Source of the DNA: Verrucomicrobiota bacterium | GTDB lineage: Bacteria > Verrucomicrobiota > Verrucomicrobiia > Limisphaerales > J093 | DNA length: 64,000 nucleotides | Assembly: GCA_027493615.1 (NCBI GenBank) | Contig: JAOSKK010000008.1 | Span: 29,094-93,093, forward strand | Reading direction: 5' to 3' | In this document: positions 56,512 through 64,000 of the stretch, one piece after another | How positions within the stretch are numbered: position 1 is the stretch's first letter | How the letters are laid out: each line of letters starts with the position of its first letter | Notes under the pieces: generated by a model | Database searches by the model: none | Told to the model about the DNA's origin: nothing | Seen by the model: only the letters and a program-made list of their open reading frames with translations | Program-made: the position numbers and the translations under genes

Positions 56512-56743
56512 GAGGGCGCCGAAAGCGCCCGATGCCGGATGCCGGGTGCCTGATTTCACGACTCGCTTGCCGGGCAGTCGCTTGCTCATCCTTGGCCGGG
56601 TCGGCCCATACTTTTCCGAGACAGGATGCGCCTGATGGGGTACCTGGGCCATACTCAGACGCCCCGAGCGCACCGGCGCCACTCGTTCACGCCCGTCGCC
56701 TGGCTGGTTGACGCGATGGTGCGTGTAGGACATCCTGTAGGAC

Positions 56744-56968
56744 ATGAATGCAATCACCGTCCCGTTGCGGCGATTCCTCAACGAGGCGCGCCTCCAGCGG
56801 GCCGCCGCGCAGGGACAAAGAACCCTGGTCACCTACCGTGGACGACCCTATTTCGAGGTGAGATCTCCCGAGCCGCCGCAGACCTTCATTGGTCGGGGTC
56901 GTCACCTCAGCACCGGCCAGCCCACGGATGGGATCATCCCCGCCGCCGAATGGCAGGGGCTCCGGTGA
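56744..56968 (+). CDS. Antitoxin of the Phd/YefM-like type
   Basis: A 74-residue protein starting MNAITVPLRRFLNEARLQ, with a strand-turn segment RTLVTYRGRPYFEVRSPEP typical of small Phd-like antitoxins. The stop TGA overlaps the next start as GTGA, so the pair is translationally coupled. Assignment rests mainly on size and on the PIN gene that follows. Confidence 0.6.
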   Translation: MNAITVPLRRFLNEARLQRAAAQGQRTLVTYRGRPYFEVRSPEPPQTFIGRGRHLSTGQPTDGIIPAAEWQGLR

Positions 56969-57383
56969 AGTACCTGCTCGACACGGCGGTCTGGTGCCAC
57001 CTGACGATGGATCAGCATCTGGTCCCCGGGCGTCTGCGCGAACTCGTCGCGGCGGAACCGGAGGTGGGCCTCGCCTCCGTCAGCTTGCTCGAGGTGGCGA
57101 TTCTTCACCGGATCGGGAAACTGCAGTTGCAGGGTTCCTTGGCCGACTTTTCGCCGCCGGCCTCGTCCGCCCGGTTCAAGTCATGGAACTATCGGCTGCC
57201 GTGGCCCTCGAGACCAACGCGCTGCCGGCCGCGTTCAACGGAGATCCGTTCGACCGAACCGTGGCCGCGACTGCCCGCGTCCTCGGATTGGTGCCGATCA
57301 CCACGGATGCCCGGCTACGGGACCACGCCGGACTGGTCGCGGTGGAGTATTACCCGTTCAAGCCTGGGCGCCGTTCTGGCTGA
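56965..57383 (+). CDS. PIN-domain toxin (frameshifted)
   Basis: A second PIN ribonuclease toxin. GTG at 56965 gives VKYLLDTAVWCHLTMD with the first catalytic Asp. SVSLLEVAILHRIGKLQL supplies the conserved glutamate, and FDRTVAATARVLGLVPITTD supplies the later aspartates. One base is missing near 57140-57165, so the C-terminal half lies in a different frame from the start. The family (DTxVWxxL, then LxxPxxDxxDR-type end) resembles the PIN toxins paired with Phd-like antitoxins. Confidence 0.7.
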
Positions 57384-57687
57384 ATGTTTGCCCGCAGCTC
57401 CGACGCCCTCCGCGCCCGTGCTGCCTCTGCGGTGCTCCCGGCGTCCTCTCCTCCCGTGACCCGGCGGAGGCGCGCCTGAGCAGACCGGACCGCGGGCTTT
57501 AGCCCGCCTCGACGTCCCCGGAAGAGCTGGACGAACGACGCGGGCCGGACCCACCGCCGTACCCCCGACCCCCGCCCGCGTGTTCGGTGAGGCGGCTTCA
57601 ACGCCGCGGTTCTGTGGGAGCCCAAGGCCGCATACTCTTGGGGGACAGATTGCGTCTTATGGATTAGATGAGACCGCAAGCTCTGCG
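57384..57687. other. Gene-free stretch
   Basis: Low-complexity GC-rich sequence with small palindromes such as GGCGGCTTCAACGCCGC near 57590. No gene or promoter recognised. Confidence 0.45.
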
Positions 57688-58053
57688 ATGAACCCGACGC
57701 CCCACGAGGAAACCCTCTTCCAAGCTGCCTTGCCGCTGGCCGGGGCCGAGCGCGCCGCCTTCCTGGACCGCGAATGCGCCGGGGATCCAGCCTTGCGCGC
57801 ACGCCTCGAGGCACTGCTCGCAGCCCATGATCAGCCCGACACGCTGTTGGGCACCCAGGCTGGCGCCACCCGACCGACCATCTCCTTGGACCTGGCGCGC
57901 GATCTGGCCGACGACCTGGTCGGCCAGACCATCGGACGGTACAAGCTGCTGGATGCTTCCGTTGCTCTTCCGACGCGGATGGAAGCATCGGTCCTGGAGA
58001 CGCCGCAGCCCCCGCAGGAAGCCGAGCGCCATCCTCGAATGGGTGAGGCGTTC
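57688..58053 (+). pseudogene. N-terminal remnant of a serine/threonine kinase
   Basis: From ATG at 57688 the peptide MNPTPHEETLFQAALPLAGA, with FLDRECAGDPALRARLEALL and VGQTIGRYKLLD, is the typical cytoplasmic lead of Planctomycetes/Verrucomicrobiota kinases, ending just before the glycine loop. After GRYKLLD (about 57950) the similarity stops and an unrelated segment follows, which the ISL3 element interrupts at 58054. So the kinase was truncated before, or independently of, the insertion. Confidence 0.6.
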
Positions 58054-58061
58054 CGAATTGG
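58054..58061. repeat. ISL3 copy 2 target duplication, left
   Basis: CGAATTGG, repeated exactly at 59541-59548. Confidence 0.9.
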
Positions 58062-59540
58062 GCCTCTTCCGGGATCTGCGGGGGATTTTGCATTACCGCG
58101 GATAGAGGTCGAGGCCTCCCCAGATGGAAGAGGATGTCTGTTTTGAACCGTTCCCGGCTCCGATAGCCGAAGGCTTTCTTGACCAGGCCGGCGATGCGGT
58201 TGTTCAACCCTTCCAAGGCCGCGTTGCTGATCCGATGGGTGAAGTAGGTCACGATATTGTCCAAGTGCTTCTTGAAGCTCCGGGCCACCTCCTTGATGGG
58301 GCCCAAGCGCGAGCGGATCGCCCAACTGTACCACGAGTGGAAGAACTCCTTCCCTTCCTCGACGCTCTGGCTGGCCCAGAAGTCGCGGAACATTTCCTTG
58401 ATCGCCCAGGCGCGACTGGTCTTGAGTTTCTGCCCGCGCAACTGATCGAAGCGCTCCTGGTGGGCCGGGGGAGGTTTTCCCAGCCATAAAGCCACACGTA
58501 CTTGGTCCCCGCCAGACGCTCGTCGCCCGCCGCGCTCAACGCCCGGTGCTCGGCCCGACGCACCCGGTCCACCGCCCGCCCCAACATCTGGCTCAAGTGA
58601 TAGGGGTCGTGGACGATCTTACTGGCCGCCTCGGGCACGTGTTGCACCGTCGCTTGGAAGTACGGCGCCCACAGGTCCATCGCCACCGCCTCCACCGCCG
58701 CCCGATGTTCCGGGGAACGCCCCTGCCAATAGGCTTCCAGCGTCTCTTGGGTGCGTCCGTCGCCCACGTATTCCACCGTGGCCGAACGCCCGGGCTCCAA
58801 GTTCGCCACCACGGTGACGTAGTTCTGTCCCCGGCCCGCACTCTTTTCGTCCACCCCCAAGCGCCGCACCGGCTGGGTCTGCTTGCGAAGCAACCCCCGC
58901 GCCACGGCCCGTTGCTTGATCCCATCGGCCTCGTCCCAACTGATCCGCAGCCCCTCACAGACCGCACGGATCGAACACTCCTGCAAGAGGTCGATCGCCA
59001 GCCGCTCAAAGCGCTTGGTGAAACGTCCGTAGGGCTCGGCCCAGGGGACCTGCACGGTGAGGGTGCCGTGCTCCGGACAACGAACCCGGGGGACCTTCGC
59101 CACAATCAGGGTCTGGAACTCGCAACTGTCCAGGTGGCGCCACCGGCGCTGGTCCCAGTCTTGGATGTGCATGCGGCGCTGACACTGCGGGCAGGCCCAG
59201 GTCGACTCGGTGCATTGGACCTGGACCTCGATGCGGCGCGGGGCCAACTCCAGGCGCACGGCTTGGACCTTCCAGGGGGCCGTCAATCCCAGGATCTGCT
59301 GATACAACTCGTGATCGTGCATCGGGGCAGTGTACCCGGCGGGGCCGCGTCGTCACGTCCTGGGGAAACCCGAGAAGAAACGTCACCCAACGGCGCCAAG
59401 GAGGTGGGGGCCTTTCCGGCGCGGGCCGCTGGGGCAGCCGTCGGGGTGCCGGGCCCACAGTACCTCCAACGCGTCCCTACCCCGACGGCTGCGGCCCGCG
59501 CCTGCCCAATGACTTTTCCCCCGGGATTCCCGGAAGAACC
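58062..59540 (-). mobile_element. ISL3 family insertion sequence, copy 2
   Basis: A 1,479-base element with the same 13-base terminal inverted repeats as copy 1 and perfect 8-base target duplications. Five bases longer than copy 1, all in homopolymers; otherwise about 99% identical by eye. Both copies therefore transposed recently into different targets. Confidence 0.9.
58093..59322 (-). CDS. ISL3 transposase, copy 2 (frameshifted)
   Basis: From ATG at 59322 the frame is open through the zinc-binding N-terminus (CPQCQRRMHIQDWDQRRW), the first and second catalytic aspartates (RLGVDEKSAGRG, AVAMDLWAPYF), to YGWENLPRPT near 58470. There a missing C shifts the catalytic-Glu end (ISNAALEGLNNRIAGL) to the next frame. 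Copy 1 has the same break. Near 58120 an extra C relative to copy 1 replaces the normal ending GLDLYPR. Programmed frameshifting is not a feature of ISL3, so the break is either inherited or a systematic base-call error in this G5 run. Confidence 0.85.
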
Positions 59541-59548
59541 CGAATTGG
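59541..59548. repeat. ISL3 copy 2 target duplication, right
   Basis: CGAATTGG, matching 58054-58061. Confidence 0.9.
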
Positions 59549-59977
59549 CACGAGAGACCTGTCCAGAGCGATCGTGCCCACAGCAACAGCTTCCTTGACT
59601 GGCGCGGAGCCGTCCGCTTCAGCGACGCTGCCGGCCAGCCCCTCCCCGGCCTCCGTGTCACCTTGGACCCGGAGGACACCGGGCGGGTTCCATGACGCCA
59701 GCCTCAGTGGTCCAAACCGGAGGGTTGGGAGCAGGTAGCCGGGGTTCGCAGCGCAGCGGAAACTCTCAGTTCGGGAAACGAATGTTGGGGCATCCTGGCG
59801 GGATGCCAGCGGGGCGCGACCCGATGGGGGTCGAACAGGGCCTGGAATCGCGATTCCAAGAGAGCTGGCCGGGTTTCACCAGCCGACCGCGGGCCAAGCA
59901 GTGCTTCCGGTCGGGTCGGCGGAACGGTCTCGGAGCTGACGCAGCCACGACTCCAGCTCGATGAGGTCCTGGACCGT
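59549..59977. other. Interrupted unknown frame and gene-free stretch
   Basis: A plus-strand frame runs into TGA at 59693-59695 with FLDWRGAVRFSDAAGQPLPG near its end, possibly the tail of a gene interrupted by the ISL3 element or an older rearrangement. The stretch 59696-59977 shows no gene. Together with 59978-60172 this leaves 624 bases without a supported gene. Confidence 0.35.
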
Positions 59978-59981
59978 TGTC

Positions 59982-60023
59982 GCTCACGGGAAGTTGACCG
60001 GGGGTGCTCACGGGAAGTTGACC
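59982..60023 (+). repeat. IS21-type subterminal direct repeats
   Basis: GCTCACGGGAAGTTGACC occurs at 59982-59999 and 60006-60023, a 24-base period. Multiple terminal direct repeats are the usual IstA-binding sites of IS21 elements. Confidence 0.7.
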
Positions 60024-60172
60024 ACCTGGCGGCGAGGGGCTTGCCTTTCCAGGGAGGGAGCGGGACGGGGGCCTAAGAAAAACCCCTTGCCCTACCTCGA
60101 CAGCGCGGGGCCGTTTCCGTAAGACAAGGGGCGCTTAAACAACGTCGGTGTTCATAGCCAGAACCTGGGTTT

Positions 60173-60751
60173 TTGGCAATCCAGATCGCGGTCCATTTTC
60201 GGTTCGCCGAAGATTGGTATCGAGCCGGTCCGGTCCTCGGCTTGGTGCTCGCGTACTACGCGGTGCTGCGATCGGTGCTGCGGGCCCAGCCTGAGTTGCG
60301 CCGGTGCCGGACGCGCTGTCGGCACTGCGGGATTTTCTTTCTGACCCACCCGCGCAACGCGGGGCGGCGGGATTTGGGCTGTCCCTTCGGCTGTCGAGCG
60401 GCGCATCGCCGACGCCAGTGTAATCAACGCACGGCGGCCTATTACGGGGAGGAAGCGGGCCGGGACAAGAAACGGGCGCTCAACGCCCGGCGCCGTAAAA
60501 CGCCCGCTCGCCTGGCCCCACCGTCACCGCCACCCCCGCCGCCTCCGCCGCCTCCGGCCGACCAACTGCCCTCGGCCTGGCCGCGAACGATGCTCCCGTA
60601 TCTGCAGATGGTGAGCGGTCTGATCGAGGGGCGTCCGGTGAGTCTGACGGAGGTCGTGGCGATGCTGCTCCGGGCCCTGAGACAACACCGCATGGCCCGC
60701 ACGCGCCGGATTGACCACACTGTGGCCTGGCTGCATGCAGAACCTCCCTGA
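60173..60751 (+). CDS. Zinc-ribbon protein of unknown function (IS21-associated)
   Basis: A 192-residue protein. TTG at 60173 is the first usable start. After a hydrophobic/aromatic N-terminus (VLGLVLAYYAVLRSVLR) comes a probable zinc site with cysteines in CRHCGIFFLTHPRNAG, then CPFGC with following histidine, then a basic region (RDKKRALNARRRK), a run of ten or more prolines, and a helical C-terminus. The pattern suggests nucleic-acid binding. Its stop overlaps the ParB-like gene by 17 bases, so it is part of the element's operon. It belongs to no family I can name. Confidence 0.55.
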   Translation: MAIQIAVHFRFAEDWYRAGPVLGLVLAYYAVLRSVLRAQPELRRCRTRCRHCGIFFLTHPRNAGRRDLGCPFGCRAAHRRRQCNQRTAAYYGEEAGRDKKRALNARRRKTPARLAPPSPPPPPPPPPPADQLPSAWPRTMLPYLQMVSGLIEGRPVSLTEVVAMLLRALRQHRMARTRRIDHTVAWLHAEPP

Positions 60752-61665
60752 GCGCGGGCCGAGCGGGGTCACCGACCTCGAACTGGCAGCTTTGGACCTG
60801 CGTTACGAGGGCTATCGGCTGCGCCAACCGCGCCGCGAGGCAGCCCTCTTGGCGGCCATCGCCCAAGCGGGCATCCAGGAACCGTTGGTGGGGGTCATCC
60901 GCGACACGACCCCCATCCTGCTGGACGGCTTCCAGCGTGCCCGCTGTGCCCGCACCCTCCACCTGCACGTGGTGCCCTTTTGCGTCGTGGGGCACCGACG
61001 AGGTCGCCGGCATCCTCCAACTCCTGCGCGCCGACCGCCAACACGCCCTGAGCTTGTTGGAACAAGCGCGCTTCGTCGATGACTTGCACACCGAGCGCGG
61101 TCTGGCGCCCGCCGACATCGCCCGGGAACTGGGCCGCAGCCCGGCCTGGGTCACCGTCCGCCTGGGTTTGCTGCGGGAACTGAGCCCGGTCGTGCGGGAC
61201 GCGCTCTTCGCCGGGGCCTTCCCGGTGTACGCCTACCTCTACACCCTGCGCCCCTTTAGGCGTCTAAGGAGCGTCACCGCCGCCGACTTGGACCAGTTCA
61301 TCGGCGCCCTCCGTGGCCACCGGCTGAGCGTGCGTCAGATCGAAGGGCTGGCGCACGGCTTCTTCCGCGGCCCACCGTCCTTTCGGCAGGAACTGCTCGC
61401 GGGCCACCTGACCTGGGCCCTGCAGCACCTGGAGGCGGCCCCCCCGGACCCGGACGGTTGCAGCGACTTGGAACGCGTCTTCCTCCAGGACCTGGAACAG
61501 ACCCAGAAGGCGATGCTCCGGGTCCTGGCCAAAAGTCAGGACCCCAAACTGCAGAGTGCGGCCTTCCGCGCCCAAGCCAATCTGCTTACCGCCGCCTTGC
61601 TCGGCCCGACGACCGCGTTCCTGCGCACCTTGCGTCAACTCCATGATCACACCGGACAAGCGTAA
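60735..61665 (+). CDS. ParB/Spo0J-like DNA-binding protein (frameshifted)
   Basis: A ParB-fold protein of about 310 residues. The N-terminal domain reads YRLRQPRREAALLAAIAQAG, then IQEPLVGV and ILLDGFQRARCARTL, matching the ParB/Srx core. The middle has a helix-turn-helix (LAPADIARELGRSPAWVTVR). One extra G near 60989-60992 separates the halves. Chromosomal ParB acts with a ParA ATPase and binds CTP; the usual GERRxR arginine motif is here GFQRARC, so CTP use is uncertain. The stop overlaps the istA start, so it is co-translated with the transposase. A role in transposition regulation, targeting or segregation is inference. Confidence 0.7.
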
Positions 61666-63115
61666 AGCCCTCTTTGTACTCCACCAGCAAGGCCTCTCCA
61701 TCCGGCAGATGGCCCGGCAACTGGCCGTCAGCCGCCAGGCCGTGCGCCGCGCCATTGCGCAACAAGGGAGTCGCCGCGCCGCGCCTTTGTCCCGCCCCTG
61801 GACCCGGAGTTGGTGCGCCACCTCTACACGCAATGCGACGGTTACGTGCAGCGCGTGTGGGAAAAGTTGCGCGAGGAGCACGGGGTGGACGTCAAGTACT
61901 CGACGCTCACGCGTTGGCTGCGGCAGTGGGGGATCGGCCAGCCCTGGCCACCCGTTGTCAACGGGTGCCCGACGAGCCGGGGGGCCGAGATGCAGCACGA
62001 CACCAGCCCCTTCACCGTCCTGCTGAGCGGGGTGCCGACCAAGCTGCAGGCCAGCCTGCTCTACCTGCGGTACTCCAAGCGCCGCTACCTCCAGTTCTAC
62101 CGCGTCTTCGACCGCTTCCGGATGAAGTGCTTCCTGCACCGGGCGCTGGTGCACTGGGCTTACGCGCCTCCGGTCTGTGTCATCGACAACACCAACCTCG
62201 CCCGGTGGCGCGGCCTGGGCGCGCAGGCGGTGATGGTCCCGGAGATGGAGGCCTTCGCCAAAACCTATGGCTTTCGGTTCCTCTGCCACGCCCGCGGACA
62301 CAGTGATCGGAAGGCCGGCGAGGAGAGGAGTTTTCCACCGTCGAGACCAACTTCCTGCCCGGCCGCACCTTCGAGAACCTCGCAGACTTGAATCGCCAAG
62401 CCCTGGACTGGTCGACGGTGCGGATGGAGCAACGGCCCCAGGGCAAGGCCGGCCTCATTCCCGCCCAAGCCTTCGAACACGAAGTGCACTTCCTCCAGCC
62501 CTTGCCTCCCTACCTGCCCGCGCCCTACCTGATCCTGGAACGGAGCGTGGACGAATACGGCTATGTCGCCGTGGACGCCAACTACTACTGGGTGCCCGGC
62601 ACCGGCCGCGGTCGCCTCACGGTGTTACGCTACGAGGACCAGCTCCAGATTTACGTGGCGGGCCAGCTCGCCATCCAATACGCCCTGGCCCCCGACGGCG
62701 TCCGTAACCAGCAGTTCGATCCGCCCGATAAACCCGCCGCCCACGCCCAGCCGCGGCATCGCCCCCAGCCCAGCGACGAGGAGGAGAAAGCGCTTGCGCG
62801 CCCTGGCCCCCCACGGTCAGCGCGCGTATGTGGACTTCCTCCTGGCCACCCCGGGGACACCTGCGTCACCAGACCCTGCGCCGACTCTGGGCGTTGAGCC
62901 AACGGATGAGTCCCGAGCTCTTCGTCCGGGCGGTCGAGCGCGCCCACCGCTATCGCCTCCCCGAGCTCAAGACCCCTCGAACGCCTCGCCCACCTCGTCG
63001 CAGGCCACGCCCGGCCAGCTCCCCTGCCGGCCATTGATGAGTCTTTCGCGACCGTCCTGCCTACCAGGACGGCGCGCCCACCGAAACCCCCAACCTCACC
63101 GCCTACGATGACTGA
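61643..63115 (+). CDS. istA: IS21-type transposase IstA (multiply frameshifted)
   Basis: The DDE transposase of the element. ATG at 61643 begins MITPDKRKALFVLHQQG with a helix-turn-helix (LSIRQMARQLAVSRQAVRRA). The catalytic core has EMQHDTSPFTVLL (first Asp), VCVIDNTNLARWRG with VPEMEAFAKTYGF (second), and a following DRKAG/VE block (Glu). After the core come DEYGYVAVDANYYWVPG and a C-terminal helical region ending TPNLTAYDD. Indels near 61797, 62325, 62790, 62855, 62975 and 63052 break the frame. The stop overlaps istB as ATGACTGA. A divergent IstA by its catalytic context. Confidence 0.8.
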
Positions 63116-63836
63116 CGAACTCCAAGCCAAACTGCGTGCCTTGCGCCTGCCCTGCCTGGCCAAGCACTGGGACCAGGACCTCCAAGAGGCCGCCCGCCAG
63201 CGGATGTCCCATGCCGCCTGCTCACCTCACATCGTGGAAGAGGAGGTACCGTCTCCAGGCGACCGCGCCTGGCGTCAGCGCCCGCGGCGCGCCTGTCTGC
63301 CCGAGCCCTGACGATCGAACCCTTCCCCTTCGACCGTCAGCCCAAGCTCAACCGCAAAGCCATCTTCGCCCTACGACACCTCTAACTTCCTGGGCCAAGG
63401 CCCAGAACATCATCTGGCTGGGCCGCACCGGAAAGTTGTGGCAAGACCGGGCTTACCTCCCAGCTTCCTGGTCGGGGCCATCCAGCGCGGGGCCACCGGT
63501 CGGTACGTCCCTCGCCGACTCCTTGGTCGCTGAACCCTATCAAGCCGTCGCCCCTCCACGCCCAGGGAAGTAAAGCTCCAGGAAGTCATCTGCGCTGGGA
63601 CCTGCTCCTGACTGATGAAACGACTGTCGAGGTCGAGCCTGTCCAGGTGGGCCCTCTTCACCTCATGCAAAAGTGTCACCGCAAGAATCCACGCCTGACC
63701 CTCCAACCTGGCCTTCAGCGACCGGGGCTCCTTCCTCAAGAACGATCACCTCACCGCCGCTCCTGATTGACCGGCTCACCGAAACCAGCCATGTCTTCAA
63801 CCTGGAGGTGTCACCAGGCGGCAAGCCTCCCCGACC
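63108..63836 (+). CDS. istB: IS21-type helper ATPase IstB (multiply frameshifted)
   Basis: The AAA+ target-selection ATPase working with IstA. ATG at 63108 gives MTDELQAKLRALRLPCLAKH, the family start. The Walker A region near 63410-63440 reads WLGRTG, then SCGKTG when one base is removed. The end near 63700-63800 reads AFSDRGSFLKNDHLTA, then LIDRLTETSHVFNL after one shift, the typical IstB C-terminus. Many indels, especially between 63220 and 63700, make it the most broken gene in the window. The end coordinate is approximate. Confidence 0.7.
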
Positions 63837-63837
63837 C

Positions 63838-64000
63838 ATGACTTGGCAGGAGCGGGCCAACGGTGAGCCCTCCGCCCAGACCGCCGCTGCGGTTGCCGGA
63901 GCCGACGCCCGAACACCTCGCTCACGTCCGGCGTTACCTGGTCGAGCCACGGCGACTGCCCCCCGCGTTGCTCGACCCCTTGATCGCCACCGGCAACCTC
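63838..64000 (+). CDS. Start of a further element gene, DUF3991/TOPRIM-like, 3' end missing
   Basis: ATG at 63838 (MTWQERANGEPSAQ) follows istB directly. After one frame change near 63895-63905 the peptide reads EHLAHVRRYLVEPRRLPPAL and LDPLIATGNL to the window edge. That resembles the N-terminal region of DUF3991/TOPRIM proteins of mobile elements. Only about 54 codons are visible, so this is tentative; it could also be non-coding. Confidence 0.35.
   Translation, partial: MTWQERANGEPSAQTAAAVAGADARTPRSRPALPGRATATAPRVARPLDRHRQP

Larger units (their letters stand above)
59978..64000 (+). mobile_element. IS21-like element with ParB-like and zinc-ribbon cargo, right end outside window
   Basis: The left end is inferred at TGT 59978, directly before two copies of an 18-base subterminal repeat, as in IS21 family ends. 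The genes run in one direction with overlaps: zinc-ribbon protein, ParB-like protein, istA, istB, then the start of another gene. IS21 elements normally carry only istA and istB. Neither target duplication nor right end can be seen, so the extent is inference. Confidence 0.6.

Noticed and set aside
58462..58500. Programmed frameshift in the ISL3 transposase
   Set aside because: The ISL3 family is not known to use one, and the same kind of shift at G/C runs occurs in many unrelated genes here.
59541..59555. Cloning-adaptor contamination (GAATTGGCACGAG resembles an EcoRI adaptor)
   Set aside because: One base differs from the adaptor, and the same 8 bases form the left target duplication of the ISL3 element.

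Overview
The window is high-GC bacterial DNA, most likely from a Verrucomicrobiota genome of the Limisphaerales/Pedosphaera type. The evidence is the gene families: very long secreted FG-GAP/VCBS plus ASPIC-UnbV proteins, LVIVD beta-propellers, BspA-type leucine-rich repeats, secreted proteins ending in an F-Y-R motif, a 16-repeat WD40 serine/threonine kinase beside a Planctomycetes/Verrucomicrobia-type ECF sigma factor, and many palindromic intergenic repeats. I saw no rRNA, tRNA or CRISPR array.

Layout. 0-8 kb: polysaccharide genes (5'-partial GH9, a ROK kinase, an alpha/beta-hydrolase lipoprotein, a GH5-like glycosidase). 8-11 kb: a membrane-anchored unknown and a family-2 glycosyltransferase. 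11.4-18.3 kb: one 6.9-kb gene for a giant secreted protein with FG-GAP, ASPIC-UnbV, chitobiase-like, Ig, cohesin-like and dockerin modules. 18.5-28.4 kb: a same-strand run of nitroreductase, tilS, RND adaptor and two RND permeases. 28.4-32.2 kb: a mobile, eroded zone with a C-terminal-module relic, a possible structured RNA, an ISL3 element with perfect 8-bp target duplications, and a VapBC-like pair. 32.2-47.3 kb: a minus-strand island of secreted repeat proteins (BNR-like propeller fused to a hydrolase, LVIVD, beta-helix, LVIVD, BspA, FG-GAP), with duplicated junction segments. 47.5-48.0 kb: three tandem copies of a 163-bp repeat. 48-53.7 kb: WD40 kinase and ECF sigma factor. 54-57.4 kb: acyltransferase/acyl-ACP synthetase fusion and a second PIN toxin pair. 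57.7-59.5 kb: a kinase remnant next to a second ISL3 copy. 60-64 kb: an IS21-like element carrying zinc-ribbon and ParB-like genes before istA/istB and running off the window.

Quality. Most long genes can be read only by crossing one or more single-base shifts, nearly all in G or C runs, and the net shift restores frame in every gene I checked. The two ISL3 copies differ in length by exactly five bases, all in homopolymers. I therefore read most of these genes as intact genes carrying sequencing or assembly errors, and annotate full-length coordinates with the shift positions. Two in-frame nonsense codons (34428-34430 and 36992-36994) are substitutions and are not explained this way.

How the genes fit together: the left end and the secreted islands suggest polysaccharide degradation and surface display, the kinase/sigma pair suggests envelope or stress signalling, and the RND set suggests efflux. 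The most unusual unit is the IS21-like element with ParB-like cargo.
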